A program made the position numbers and the translations under genes. This document shows, piece after piece, positions 17,205 to 28,791 of a stretch of 64,000 nucleotides of DNA. Source of the DNA: Ianthella basta. Its lineage: Eukaryota; Porifera; Demospongiae; Verongiida; Ianthellidae. The notes under the pieces are model-generated. The model ran no database searches and was not told where the DNA came from. It saw nothing but the letters and a program-made list of their open reading frames with translations. The DNA is taken from the NCBI GenBank assembly GCA_964019415.1, contig OZ025880.1:694802-758801 (forward strand), given 5' to 3'. Positions within the stretch are counted from its first letter, which is position 1, and each line of letters opens with the position of its first letter.

Positions 17205-18413
17205 GCAATTGTAAGGGATCTAATTCTATTATTAGCATCACATGATGTCATACTCATCTTAGCTATCATGGTTAATATAATATTGCCATGCATCCCAGCT
17301 GTATCAAAGAGAGTACACTGTAGACAATCTGAGAATGTATTAAATACATGTATTAGGAGTATAATTATGTATGCAGACTTGTTGTGTTATGTACATATGC
17401 TTACAAGGTGTGTTGTGTTGTATTTGTATTGTATTTCTATACTATAGTTTGGTTTGACTTAATTTGATCATTTAGCATGCAGTCTGGTATGTATTAACGA
17501 GAACCAGTCACAAAGCTATGCTCTGTGCACCACCATTGCAAGCTGCACTGAGTAGAACAGGGCTAATACTGTATTCACATCATAGCCACCTTAACTCTGT
17601 CACTCATGTATGTGAGTCACCCATTCCTCTACCTTTCTATTAATGTTGTATACATATATACCATGCATAACCCATACACATCAGAAGCCAAGTCACACAC
17701 GTGCAGGGTCATGCTATATGGAAGCTACAATGTCTGTTGGCTACATGTGCTTGCAAGAGATCATGCTAGTAGGCATTCTAGCTGCATGTTGTGGACTTGA
17801 AGTGACTGCACTACGTAAGTCTTGCATGCCTGAACTTATGTAGTTGTCAATGAGGCAGGCATACCACAACCATCCATGCTCATGCATATACAGTCATAAC
17901 TCAATCCATAGTGTATCTGACAAATTGTGTATGTACATACATATATTGCACCACACAGTGCTCTAATGAAATATATAACCCATTTGCACTAATGTAATTT
18001 CCTTTGGACATACAAGTTCATTATACTGTTGTAAACAGGTTTGTGGGAGACAAAAGTGGGCTTCGACATGTACTGAAGACAGGTTCAGAGGCTTCTAACA
18101 TCGGGAGCCAAGCCATATGGCTCCCCCTCCTCCTCCATCACTTGTGGGAATTCAGCCTCATTAGTACCTAATCACTGCTAACATGTCCTGGAGTGCAGAG
18201 GCAGGCAGGATCACACAAGGCCTGTAGACTATAGGCAGACAAATATAAGTGCCAAGACATATTACGAGTTGCCCTTCCCCCTATCACTTGTGGGAGTTTA
18301 ACTTGCATGTCTAGCATAGCAAGGAAGGAGAGTAGTTCAACTCAACATGGAAAGAAAACTCAATCCAAATTGTCTCCAACAAATTATATGTGCTATCCAT
18401 ACAGTAACACACC
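17205..18413. other. Intergenic, locus 4 upstream
   Basis: No gene. About 17205-18060 is nearly identical to 30271-31110 upstream of locus 7. Two recurring modules occupy 18030-18370. Confidence 0.75.
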
Positions 18414-18676
18414 ATGGAGTTCAAGCTATTCAATGCCAATTTTCTTCTTGGCAATCCCATTTAGTTGACACCAATGAACCTCAATATCAAACATAGCTTC
18501 CTTGGGCAAGGTTTTCCAAAACCATGGCATACGAGTGTTGTCGCAGCACTTGCTACCACTGTGACATTATTTGCCATCCCAGAGTGTGTTGGAGGTGTGC
18601 CACTGGTTGGGTGGTGGTGAGTGAGTTCCAGGCTCACAATAGTAGTCACTGCCATATGGCAGAGCAGCTCTACCTC
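18414..18676 (-). pseudogene. Relic of a type B head
   Basis: The minus strand gives fragments in the expected order: [21 protein letters not shown] followed by a stop, [18 protein letters not shown], then DIEVHWCQLNGI and IGIE followed by a stop. Only the last third of the head survives, and there are at least two nonsense changes. It marks an extra, dead copy between loci 4 and 5. Confidence 0.8.
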
Positions 18677-19179
18677 TGAACTCTACCTATGACACTTACA
18701 GCAATATTGTATATACTGCGTAAGAGAAGAGTATAGTGAGTTGTTGAAGTTCCAAGTCCTCTACTGCTAAGGTTGTAACCACCACCTCCACCACAAGTGC
18801 ACCCCAAGGATAGCATGCAGGCAGTCTTCAGTGTGGAGACCACTCATAATGCAGCAGATAAAAACCTTTGTGAATAAGCAATTGATGCCATTCTATTCTG
18901 ATGCCACAATATGTCTTCCATGTAAATAAGGCAGTAACACTACATAAACATCATAACAACCACTACAGGACAGTGAGGTCCTGCATGGTGGTCATGCTGT
19001 ATGTATACTGTAGCTGTATATGCATGCATGTACACACACATGATCTTCAAACTAATTCTATAATTCACTCAATCAAACTGAATACACTGCATCTGTAACA
19101 ACTCTACTACATGTCTCTGACTAACATTACACACTTGGTAATCTAGCTAAGGTTGGTACTGGGTAATGTCCTTAATGTA

Positions 19180-20715
19180 TCAGCGTATGTAGAGCTCCAG
19201 CTGCTCAATGGCAATTGTCGTGCTAGTAGTTGGCTGACAAAAGCGAACCTCGAGGTCAGATGTTATCTCCTCATGCACAGCCTTCCAGAACCACGGCATA
19301 CGAGTGTTGTTGCAGCACTTGCTAGTACGGTAACATCCTTTGCCATCCCACAGTGGGTTTGAGGTGTGCCACTGGCCAGATGGAGATGAGTGAGTGCCTG
19401 ACTCGCAATAGAAATCATTGCAAACGAATGCTGGAGCAGCTGAACCTCGGTTAGCAGCACAGGGACAGTTGTATCCACTGGAGCTAGATTCATACAATCC
19501 AGCAGCATAGCTCCAGATGTGCTGACGCTGTCTCTCTTTCCAGTAAGTGATGGACAATCCGCTCATATAAGCATCATCAATAGTGCTGTATCCACCAGAT
19601 ACGCCATGGTAGAACCCATATGCATAGTACTTGGCATAACCAATTGCTTTGCCACAGACATAGTTAAATGGAATATTGTAAGTAGGGAATGTGCGCGAAT
19701 CACACACTTTTGTTCCATGATGTACAGTTGACCCACACATCTTCTTCCCTGATGAGGTAAATGTTTCCATATTTTTAGGACACGTGGCATTAGTCTTGTT
19801 CATATTGATGTATGCCACACGCATTAACCCACTCATCCCACACAAGTCATCCTTCATGTAGCAGTAGACATAAACATGGGAGAATGATGGACCATGGAGA
19901 TGGTGCGTCTTCACCCAGTAGTAGCCTGACGGAATGGTATGATCACAGGCATGGATTTCATAGCAAGAAGTGGCAGGGTTGAAGGGAGTGCTTCCAGGAC
20001 AGCGCTTTCTAGTTGTGTTCTTGCATTTAGATGACATGTCTGCTACTTGTTGTGATGGCGCTGCGGTTATTGGGCTCCCTGTGGTAGGGGTACCTCTGTT
20101 CAACTCGGTATGGGGTGTGGATAGAGGAGTACGAGTTGTTTGAGTGACTGAACCACTTATGTTATTGCTGCACTCCACTACCACCCTAATGGGATCATGA
20201 GCAGGAGGAGAAGTGGTCAAGTTCTTCACTTCCTCTTTTGTTATCAGGCGCACTATGTCTCTAAGTTCATCCACATCTAACCCACCGGGGCCAGGGGGAC
20301 CAGGAGGTCCTTGTTTTCCATCTAAGCCATCCCTTCCTGGCTTTCCGTCTTTACCATCTCTACCTGGCTGCCCATCACCGCCGTCGTTACCTGCTGGACC
20401 AGGTGGTCCTGGGGGACCTCTACGTCCTGGCTGTCCATCACGTCCTGCTCTGCCATTGGAACCCGGTATGCCTTCTCTTCCTGGCGGCCCCTCACGTCCG
20501 TCTCTACCTGCAGGACCCATCAGTGGTCCTTGAACCAAGTAGCCTGCATTGCACTGTCCTGTGCCAGTGGTATTGGTGCTCTGAGTGGGCTGAGGCTGTG
20601 TTGAAGGCTGAGGCTGCACTGGAGGGGAATCAGTGCCCTTCTTATAACTGGTGCCAAGGGCAGGAGGAAGGATGAGGAGGAAACAGATCAGAATCACTAC
20701 ACTGAGTAGGTTCAT
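19180..20715 (-). CDS. Locus 5: type A secreted collagen-like protein with cysteine-rich head
   Basis: Intact, 511 residues, ATG at 20713-20715. Same layout as locus 3: signal peptide, TTGTGQC leader (two residues longer), 26 triplets, [17 protein letters not shown], Thr/Pro linker with [10 protein letters not shown], full head. It has the most divergent type A loops: [32 protein letters not shown] and [13 protein letters not shown]. It ends ELYIR, like the type C genes. It has an extra Cys in FVCNDFYC, shared only with locus 1 among the loci with a readable head. It has no counterpart in the 28.8-36.4 kb duplicate, where this stretch is missing. Confidence 0.88.
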   Translation of the reverse strand: MNLLSVVILICFLLILPPALGTSYKKGTDSPPVQPQPSTQPQPTQSTNTTGTGQCNAGYLVQGPLMGPAGRDGREGPPGREGIPGSNGRAGRDGQPGRRGPPGPPGPAGNDGGDGQPGRDGKDGKPGRDGLDGKQGPPGPPGPGGLDVDELRDIVRLITKEEVKNLTTSPPAHDPIRVVVECSNNISGSVTQTTRTPLSTPHTELNRGTPTTGSPITAAPSQQVADMSSKCKNTTRKRCPGSTPFNPATSCYEIHACDHTIPSGYYWVKTHHLHGPSFSHVYVYCYMKDDLCGMSGLMRVAYINMNKTNATCPKNMETFTSSGKKMCGSTVHHGTKVCDSRTFPTYNIPFNYVCGKAIGYAKYYAYGFYHGVSGGYSTIDDAYMSGLSITYWKERQRQHIWSYAAGLYESSSSGYNCPCAANRGSAAPAFVCNDFYCESGTHSSPSGQWHTSNPLWDGKGCYRTSKCCNNTRMPWFWKAVHEEITSDLEVRFCQPTTSTTIAIEQLELYIR

Positions 20716-20752
20716 GGTTTGTAGCTATTCACTGGAACTGCTGTTGAGCCAT

Positions 20753-20760
20753 CACTTATA
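20753..20760 (-). promoter_or_regulatory. TATA box, locus 5
   Basis: TATAAGTG on the minus strand about 40 bp before the ATG at 20715, in the conserved upstream block. Confidence 0.55.
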
Positions 20761-23700
20761 GCAAAATGTACTGGATCCTATTCTATTTTTAGCATCACAA
20801 TGTTGTCATACTCAATTTTTAGCCATCGTTAATATAATTTAATTAGCATGCTTGGTCTACTTGCCTTGGTCAACTATTTCATGTGAACCAGTCACAAGCT
20901 ATGTACTGTGCACCACCACTGCTAGCTACATGGAGAGGAACAGGGCTAGTACTAGTTGCCGTAATTTGTCACTCATGCATATGTATGTGTGTCACCCATT
21001 CCCCTTCCTTTCTATGAATGCTGTATACACAGTATGACATTGTACAGATCAATGGATTACAGTGCATAGCCCATACACAGCAGAAGCCACATCAAACATG
21101 TGCAAGGTCATGCTGCATGGAAGCCACAATGTCTGTTGGCTACATGTGCTTGCAAGAGATCATGCTAGCCAGTATATTCCCAGCACTGCATGTTCTTCAA
21201 GTGATCAAACTGATAGACTAAGAGCACTTGCCTGCCTGGACTTAATTAGGCAGGCACACCACAATCATCTTGCACTTTCAGATGTCATTTCAGCTCATTG
21301 TTCTCTTTCAATATATGTCCTGCTAGAGCACTTGGACCTACGTAGGTAACAGTTGATAATGTGGTAGAGGCTCATGCTACGTTGTATAGCAGATTTATGG
21401 AGTGTTGATGAGCATTCACGTAGCTGTAAGTCTGATTCCAGTAAAACATTTCGACCGCAAGGGTCTTCATCAGTTACAAAACAGGTTAGGTAACAGAACA
21501 GTTTTGTGTACACTTAGACATTTGCCAGATGGTGAGATTTCTGCATAATGTGTTTTAGCTGTGCTTTAGTTAAACCTGTCCAGCATATATATATAGCAAG
21601 GAGAGTATATAGTCCAGCTCAACATAGAAAGAATGGAACAGTCCCAGTCATAACTCAATCCATGCTGTATTCGGCAACTTGCATTACGTGTATGTACAGA
21701 CATATATTGCACCATGCAAAGATCTAATGAAATAACCTATTTGCATGCACAAATGTACGTAATTCCCTTTGGACATGCAAATCCATTATACTGCTGTAAG
21801 CAGGTTGTGGAGAAAGAGTGGGCTTCAACATGTACCGAAGACAGGTTCAGAGGCTTCTAACATCTGGAGCCAAGACATATGGCTCCCCCCCCCCCCCCCT
21901 CCATCACTTGTGGGAACTCAGCCTCATTAGTACCTACTTACTACTAACATGTCCTGGAGTGCAGAGACAGGTAGGATCACACAAGGCTTATAGACTCCTA
22001 TAGGCAGACAAATATAAGTGCCAAGTCATATTACGAGTTGCCCTTCCCCCTATCACTTGTGCAAATTTAACTTGCATGTCTAGTATAGCAAGGAACGAAG
22101 GAGAGTAGTTCAACTCAATGTGGAAGAAAACTCAATTCAAATTGTCTCCAGCAAATTATATGTGCTATCCATACAATAACGCACCAGCACTCTAAGGGCA
22201 CATCCCATCTCTGTTGATGCAATTCCCTTTGGATGTACAAGCTCATTAGTGTCAGTCTATAAACAGGTTTGTGGAGTCATGAGTGGTCTTCAGTACAGTA
22301 AACAGGTCCATAGGGTTTCCACACATCTGGAGCCAAGTCATATGACTCCGCCTCCTCCTGTTTGTCAAAGGACAACTCCGGACTGTGGGGAGCAAAGCCT
22401 TACCACCTCTGCCCCATCCCTCATGGGGCTTCTACCTCATTAGTGCAACATGTCCCACAGTGTAGAAGTGGACAGGTATTCAGAAGATCAATTGACTTCT
22501 ATATAGCTGCAAACATGCATGTCGTGCATACACTGCATAACCTGCAGTGACATATGTCATTCTATAGTAGAACACATGGTATGTACAGAGGACAGGTTCA
22601 GAGGCTTCTAACATCTGGAGCCAATTAAGTCATAAGAGTCGCCCTTCACCCATCACTTGTGGGAATTGAACCTGCATGTCTAGCATAGCAAGGAAGGAGA
22701 GTAGTCCAACTCAACGTGGAAGGAAAGCTCAATCCAATTTGCATCTGGCAAATTGGATTGTAGCAGCTGCTATAATTATACACACCATGTATACATACAG
22801 TAATGCACCAGCACTCTAAGGACACATCCCATCTCTGTTGATGAGTCCTTTTGGATGTACAAGCTCATTAGTGTCAGACTATAAACAGGTTGTGGAGTCA
22901 TGAGTGGTCTTCAGTAGAGTAAACAGGTCCATAGGGTTTCCACACATCTGGGAACCAAGCCACATTGCTCCCCTCCCCGGCCATCACTAGTGGGAATTCA
23001 AACTCATTAGTGTCTAATTACTGCTAACATGTCCTGGAGTATATGTAGAGACAGGCAGGATCACACAAAGGCCCATAAACTCCTATAGGCAGACATGATA
23101 AGTGCTCAAGCACCTTTTGTAACATAATACAGACACACACCACTCTGTATTACATAGGCCACATGTATGTACACATGGGTAATCATACCATCTTGCAGTC
23201 AACCTTCCTGTGGGTTCTTTGTCTTAAGCAGAAAGGCACACCCCCCCACAGGAGGGTGAACAAAGATGATGAGCTCTGTATTACTGATGCAGCTCTTTAT
23301 TGCCTACATCAATTTTGTATAAACATAGAAAGAAGTGTACCTTTGTACATTTGTTTCTTGAGCAAGGAACGTGACAAGGAAACGCCTTCCAAATCATTCT
23401 TCCAGAGCTGGATTGTGTTTGTAACATGCCTGTTGGATTGTAATTCAGAAATGTAGAATGTCACAATGTGCTGACTTTGTGTAGTGTGAATGTTAAAGTA
23501 ATGCACCATGCATGTGGCTGATGCTCTAGTGACCCTACTTATGCTGTAAAATGTTTGTCAAAGGGCAGCTCCAGACTGTGGGGAGCAAAGCCTTACCACA
23601 CACCTCTCCCCCATCCCTCATGGGGCTTCTACCTCATTAGTGCAACATGTCCCACAGTGTGTAGAAGTGGACAGGTATACTGTATGTACATATTCAGAAG

Positions 23701-25246
23701 ATCAATAGACATCAATCCACATGTAAACATGTCATACACTGCATGACCTGCTGTGACATACGTCATTCTATACTAGGACACATTCATTTTACATGGACTA
23801 ATTCCACATGTTAGGACTAATCAGGACAGTCTGCTACAGTTTACACCCTGCCCCACATGTATTACTTTGCTCCCCAGCAAAGTTAACTCCTTCTCATCCA
23901 TTCCTCCCTGGAACCATGCGAACACTACTAATAGTCCTTGAACCAATTCAGTAGCCTCATGTACCTGTGTGCATGTGCATGCATGCCCCTACAGTGTTGG
24001 TACATGATGAAGTCGAAGGTTGTGTTGAATCAGGACTGCCGTGGCTGACCACATACACATGCAGGGTGCACAGCATACTCCCTGTGAAGAGTACTAGTAT
24101 GCATGTACACTATAGGATGTTCAGCTGCTAACAGTAAAATGTGCTTGAATTCCACTCCTTCAGCATTGGTCCTGTAATTCCCATTGAACACATATTGGTA
24201 TATTATTATCATTGCATTTCAAACCAGCTCACTACTACTGGGGTGCTCTGACATGATGTCATCATGACACTACTGCACGATGCACACATGCACGCAAGCA
24301 CATTTGTGCAAAAGTTGTTGCAAGCAAAAATGATCTGTGCCAGTGGCTCCCCATTCCTACTGGGTACTTTCCCCCCAAAGTACATTCCTAGTGGGACTTC
24401 AAGTTTTAGCAGTGGCTAATGACTGCCAGCATGCATGTCCTGGAGTGCAGAAGCAGACAGCATTCAGAAAGTCTATGGAGTGCTGTAATCACTCCACTGT
24501 ATATGTTGTGGGTAACATCCTGTTGTGTATTTCCTAACCACTTACTTTCCATACAGAATTGAGAGCTCATGTCTAGGAAGAAGGTGCTTTTCGGGTGTTT
24601 CTTGAACAGGAATATGATTATAGGTAGCAAACGTTAGTCATCCTTCAGGTACTGGATTGTGTGACTTTGTGACTGCTAATTTTATGAGAAGTTCACTGTG
24701 TACGGAAGCTGTGTCATAATAATGGAATGCACACTCTAAACCCCCTCCAGTACCACAAGGAGCATGACTGTTTTATAATACATAACCACAAAAGGACAAC
24801 ATGTATGAGCACACCAAGTACATGATCACTCTCATTCAATGTGAGCACATGTAGAAAATTACATCACTTACACACAGCACACTCATTGGGTTCATAATTG
24901 CCTATACCCCTCACAGCACCATCACACATGCTTGTAGTGTCAATCCAAACAGCATAATTGTTTCATAGCCAGCGAACCTTGTGGACACACATATTAACAA
25001 TCTAATATAGCAGGATGAAGGAGATTGATGCATTGTGCTTGGAATTCATGCTGTAGGTAGCTGCATTCATAATTATGCATGCATGGTCTTTGCATTCATT
25101 ATGATTTATTCAATGAAACCAGAGACACTGCAGTGTATTCACCTGTAACAATTCTACTTGATAGCTATGACCACCTGTCTATAAGACCAATAGCACACAC
25201 TAATTTATAACCATATTTAATATATGGTCACTGACAAGTATGAATG
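20761..25246. other. Long intergenic region, loci 5-6, built of repeat modules
   Basis: No supported gene in 4.5 kb. From about 21800 on it is paralogous to 31115-34580. It contains several copies of the two recurring modules: 'CATCACTTGTGGGAA' type near 21900, 22650 and 23000, and 'GGGGAGCAAAGCCTTACCAC' type near 22385 and 23580. It also holds the small insertion at 21353-21486. Short frames here have no domain and recur with the repeats. Confidence 0.7.
21343..21496 (-). mobile_element. Penelope-like scrap with hammerhead-like core, 10-bp target duplication
   Basis: A 134-bp insert (21353-21486) is flanked by the direct repeat TAGGTAACAG (21343-21352 and 21487-21496). The paralogous site near 44180 has the sequence uninterrupted. 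On the minus strand, CTGATGA (21467-21473) and GAAA (21449-21452) bracket a 4-bp stem GACC/GGTC with loop CTTGC. This is the catalytic-core arrangement of hammerhead ribozymes, known from Penelope-like elements. I could not find a convincing stem III and cleavage site, so activity is not claimed. Confidence 0.6.
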
Positions 25247-26716
25247 TCAGCGTATGTAGAGTTCCATTTGCTCAACAGCAATTCTCTCATTAACATATGG
25301 ATGACAAAAGCGAACTTCAAGATTGGATGTAATTGTCTCAGGCATGGCCTTCCAAAACCACGGCATACGAGTGTTGTCACAGCACTTGCTACCACGGTAA
25401 CACCCTTCACCATTCCATAGTGGGTTGGAGGTGTACCACTGACCAAATGTGGTTGAGTGAGTGCCTGCCTCACAATAGAAGTCTCTGCCAACAAAACATG
25501 GAGCAGCAGTGCCTTGCTTAGCAGCACAGGGGCAGTTAGCTCCATTCCCGAAAGCTTCACGATTGCCAGCAACATAGCTCCAGATGTGCTGACGCTGCCT
25601 TTCTTTCCAGTAAGTGATGGACAATCCACTTAGATAAGCATTATCAATTGTGTTGTATCCACTGCGAGTACTATAGGCAAATCCATACGGATGATTCCAG
25701 CTATAACCAACCGCTTTGCCACAAACATAGCCAAATGGAATGTTATAAGTACGAAATATGTGTGAATCACACACTTTCTTTGCACGATTTACAGTCGACC
25801 CACACATTTTCTTTCCTGAAGAAGTAAATGTTTCCAGGTAAGGAGGACAAGTAGCATTGGTCCTGTTCATATTGATGTATGCCACACGCATCAGTCCACT
25901 CATCCCACACAAGTCATCCTTCATGTAGCAGTAGACATGGATATAGGAGAATGATGGACCAGGGAGATGGTGCGTTTTCACCCAATAGTAGCCTGATGGA
26001 AGGGAAAGATCACAGGCATGGATTTCATAGCAAGAAGATGCAGGGTTGAGGGGAGTGCTTCCAGGACAGCGCTTTCTACTTGTGTCTATTGTTTCTGTGG
26101 GTGGTGTTGGGGTAGTTATTGGGCTCCTTGTGGTGGGGCTGTACTTGTTCCATTCAGTGCGAGGTGTGGATGGAGGAGTGAGAGTTGTATGAACTACTGA
26201 ACCACTTCTGTTATTATCACACTCCACTACCACTTTGATAGGGTCCTGAGGAGGAGGAGAAGTGGTCAAATTCTTCACTTCCTCTTTTGTAATCAGGCGC
26301 ACAATCTCTCTCAGCTCTGCAACACTGATGGGACCTTGAGGCACAGTTGTTTGGTTTTTAACTTCCTCTTTTGTTATCAAGCGTACTATCTCTCTGATCT
26401 CCTCAAGGTCTACCCCACCAGGGCCAGGGGGACCAGGGGTACATGGCAGGCCATCAGCACCGTTTCTTCCTGGTTGTCCGTCAGCTCCTTCCTTTCCTTG
26501 TGGCCCAGATGGTCCAGGGAGACCGTCACGCCCATCTCTACCCGGAGGACCCATCAGTGGTCCTTGAACCAAGTAGCCTGCATTGCACTGTCCTGTGGTG
26601 TTGACAGCTGGGGGAGGTTGGGCTTGCAGTGGCAGTGAGTCAGTTCCTTCAGCAGCAAAAGCACTGGAAATAGCCAGGAGCAAGTAACTCAGTAGCAGGG
26701 CACTTGTCAACTTCAT
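25247..26716 (-). CDS. Locus 6: type C collagen-like protein, Gly-to-Cys in the helix
   Basis: Intact, 489 residues from the ATG at 26714-26716 (a GTG just upstream is not needed). The signal peptide differs from type A (MKLTSALLLSYLLLAISSAFA). Leader with VNTTGQC; only 15 Gly-X-Y triplets; then two copies of the helical segment ([18 protein letters not shown] and [18 protein letters not shown]) separated by [10 protein letters not shown]. One triplet reads CTP instead of GTP (GGT in locus 8, TGT here), breaking the Gly repeat with a cysteine. Linker and full head follow, ending ELYIR. Loops: SWNHPYGFAYS, NREAFGNGA, GTHSTTFGQWYT, CHPYVNERIAVEQ. It is almost identical to locus 8, about 9.3 kb away. 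Confidence 0.87.
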   Translation of the reverse strand: MKLTSALLLSYLLLAISSAFAAEGTDSLPLQAQPPPAVNTTGQCNAGYLVQGPLMGPPGRDGRDGLPGPSGPQGKEGADGQPGRNGADGLPCTPGPPGPGGVDLEEIREIVRLITKEEVKNQTTVPQGPISVAELREIVRLITKEEVKNLTTSPPPQDPIKVVVECDNNRSGSVVHTTLTPPSTPRTEWNKYSPTTRSPITTPTPPTETIDTSRKRCPGSTPLNPASSCYEIHACDLSLPSGYYWVKTHHLPGPSFSYIHVYCYMKDDLCGMSGLMRVAYINMNRTNATCPPYLETFTSSGKKMCGSTVNRAKKVCDSHIFRTYNIPFGYVCGKAVGYSWNHPYGFAYSTRSGYNTIDNAYLSGLSITYWKERQRQHIWSYVAGNREAFGNGANCPCAAKQGTAAPCFVGRDFYCEAGTHSTTFGQWYTSNPLWNGEGCYRGSKCCDNTRMPWFWKAMPETITSNLEVRFCHPYVNERIAVEQMELYIR

Positions 26717-27067
26717 CACTGCTCCAATTACAGAAGATACTGTAGCTCCTTGGGCACTGGGCTGTGTGTATCACCTGACATTCCTCCAATCCTGTGATCC
26801 TCATGGGGTGACCATTTGTTGACACTGCAAAGTTGATAACTGTCCCACCCACAGATGAATCTTCATGCACACAAAGCAGAACACAATGACATTCATGAGC
26901 TGTAATGACAACTACTACAACTTGTGCTCAGTTACCAAACACACATGCCTCACATGATGTGTCATGTGAAGACTGATGTTTGTATAAATTATGTGTGTGT
27001 ATACTTATGCATAATAAATGTTGCATGTGTCCCTGTGCATATGTGTTTGCATGTGTGAGTGCATGTG
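26717..27067. other. Upstream region of locus 6
   Basis: Paralogous to 10873-11240 and 36051-36400, the regions upstream of loci 2 and 8. I see no TATA at the position used by types A and B, so type C genes may use a different promoter. Confidence 0.55.
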
Positions 27068-27088
27068 CGCTGTGTGTGTGTGTGTGTG

Positions 27089-27166
<78 letters not shown>

Positions 27167-27168
27167 CT
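27068..27168. repeat. (TG)n microsatellite
   Basis: Nearly pure TG dinucleotides on the plus strand, ending directly at the LINE fragment that begins near 27169. The paralogous gaps at 11.2 and 36.4 kb have only short TG-rich sequence here. Confidence 0.95.
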
Positions 27169-27504
27169 CTGGAGAACCCCCAGTGGAAGACCAACTGAGG
27201 CAAAAGAGACTGCAATGGTTTGGTCACATGCAACGAATGCCAGACCACCGTGTGCAGAAGCAGATGCTGCGGTGCCGCCCAAAAAGAAAGAAAAGGCTGC
27301 CTGGTGGAACTCAACAGCGATGGGTTGACTTACTGAACAGAGACCTAGCTAGCATCTATACCCAACTGGCAACAAGTAGTACAAGACCGAGATGAGTGGA
27401 GGTCTCTCATTTACCAGACTTAGACTGCCATAGTGTTATAACGTTGTGTCTTGGATCCTGCCCAACGTCCTCAATGGACAAGGTGTACAGAGGAGGAGGA
27501 GGAG

Positions 27505-27540
<36 letters not shown>
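27169..27540 (+). mobile_element. 5'-truncated LINE 3' end, same family as 60565-64000
   Basis: The plus strand begins within 'GEPPVEDQLRQKRLQWFGHM' and continues to a shared 3' UTR (ATAACGTTGTGTCTTGGATC) and a tail of GAG units followed by (TG)n. A 4-bp duplication (AGCT near 27350) relative to the 60-kb copy shifts the frame before the end. It is therefore a dead fragment of about 330 bp, embedded between TG repeats. Confidence 0.9.
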
Positions 27541-27542
<2 letters not shown>

Positions 27543-28791
27543 ACATAAGTATGAAAGACAGTGGGTGCTGTACATACATACAGTGATAACAAGAACTATT
27601 CCATGAACACATGCACATGGATAGGAGGATCATGATCTAATCCATGAACTTGGATGTTGACAGACATGCAGACTGGGGAATTGACACAGAATGGCATACG
27701 TATCTGGATGCTTCACCGATGATTAATACGTAGTGGTATAATTATAAGATGACATACTGTACTAGTAACAACCAGTCAGAACAAGTTGCACATACGTAGT
27801 TATGTACTAAAAGGTAAGCTACAGTGTGTGTGTGTGTACGTGAGACAGTGTGTGCTGTGCAAATGTATAACGTACACCAATCCATGAACACATTTGCATG
27901 GGTGGAAAGGTTATTACCCCATTCATGAACTTTGATGCTGACAGTTTGGGGGTAGCTTGGGGTAGAAACACAGATAAGTAGCTACATACTGTACATATCT
28001 ACCACCAATGAGCAAAACTGACACTTGCTGCCTTTGGCTAACTGCATCAGACACAGTGCACGGTATGCACATTATTAACATTGAAACACTATATAATGAC
28101 ACTGACACAGCATGATAACTTGAATACAGAAATATAGAGCTACAACACAAGCAGTTCTTACATAGTTGAACATCATCATCCTATTCTGTTACACACATAT
28201 GATAAAACAGCTACATAACTAGCTACTTACATGGCTACAGTATATGCACCACACAAGCAATCCCTAAACCCTCTATGTACTATCTGTATGTACGTACCTA
28301 TACATACTCATCCAGCACCAGGTAGTGACAATCCAATACAGGATGTAGCCATCCCTATATACCCAATTCCACTTGGACAGGCCATGCTTGAGATTACATG
28401 TGTAATCATGTTAGTTGAGGGTAGATTGGGCTTCAGTACTAGCAAACAAGTTATAGAAGCTTGCAAAATGCTGCAAAATGCAATGCAAAATCAATTGCCT
28501 GTGAAACATGCATGTTTTCCCAATTCCATTCCTATACCGAAACTTCATCACCTCCCATTCCTATTAGGAAATCCCCCTCCCCCGAGTCCCTAGAAGGGAC
28601 TTTATTCTAAGCAGTGTTCAGTGACTGCATTCACTCTGCTCCATCTGCAAATGCAATTATACAGTATACAGTATATATACTGCACTCAAAAAGACATTGT
28701 ATACAAAAGCTGAAGAAACTAATGATATACTTGACTACATAGGAATAGAGTATATAGGAGATCTCTTATGTGCTCTTGTGTCAGTAAGCTT
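27541..28791. other. Intergenic, loci 6-7
   Basis: 27541-27830 is paralogous to 11265-11540 and 36450-36700. The rest has no recognised gene. The plus-strand frame 28231-28593 lacks any domain; part of its sequence (CCATTCCTATTAGG..) resembles the degenerate repeat near 24350 and 33650. Confidence 0.5.

Noticed and set aside
28231-28593. A 120-residue plus-strand frame starting MATVYAPHK
   Set aside because: No domain or signal sequence, and it overlaps a degenerate repeat.
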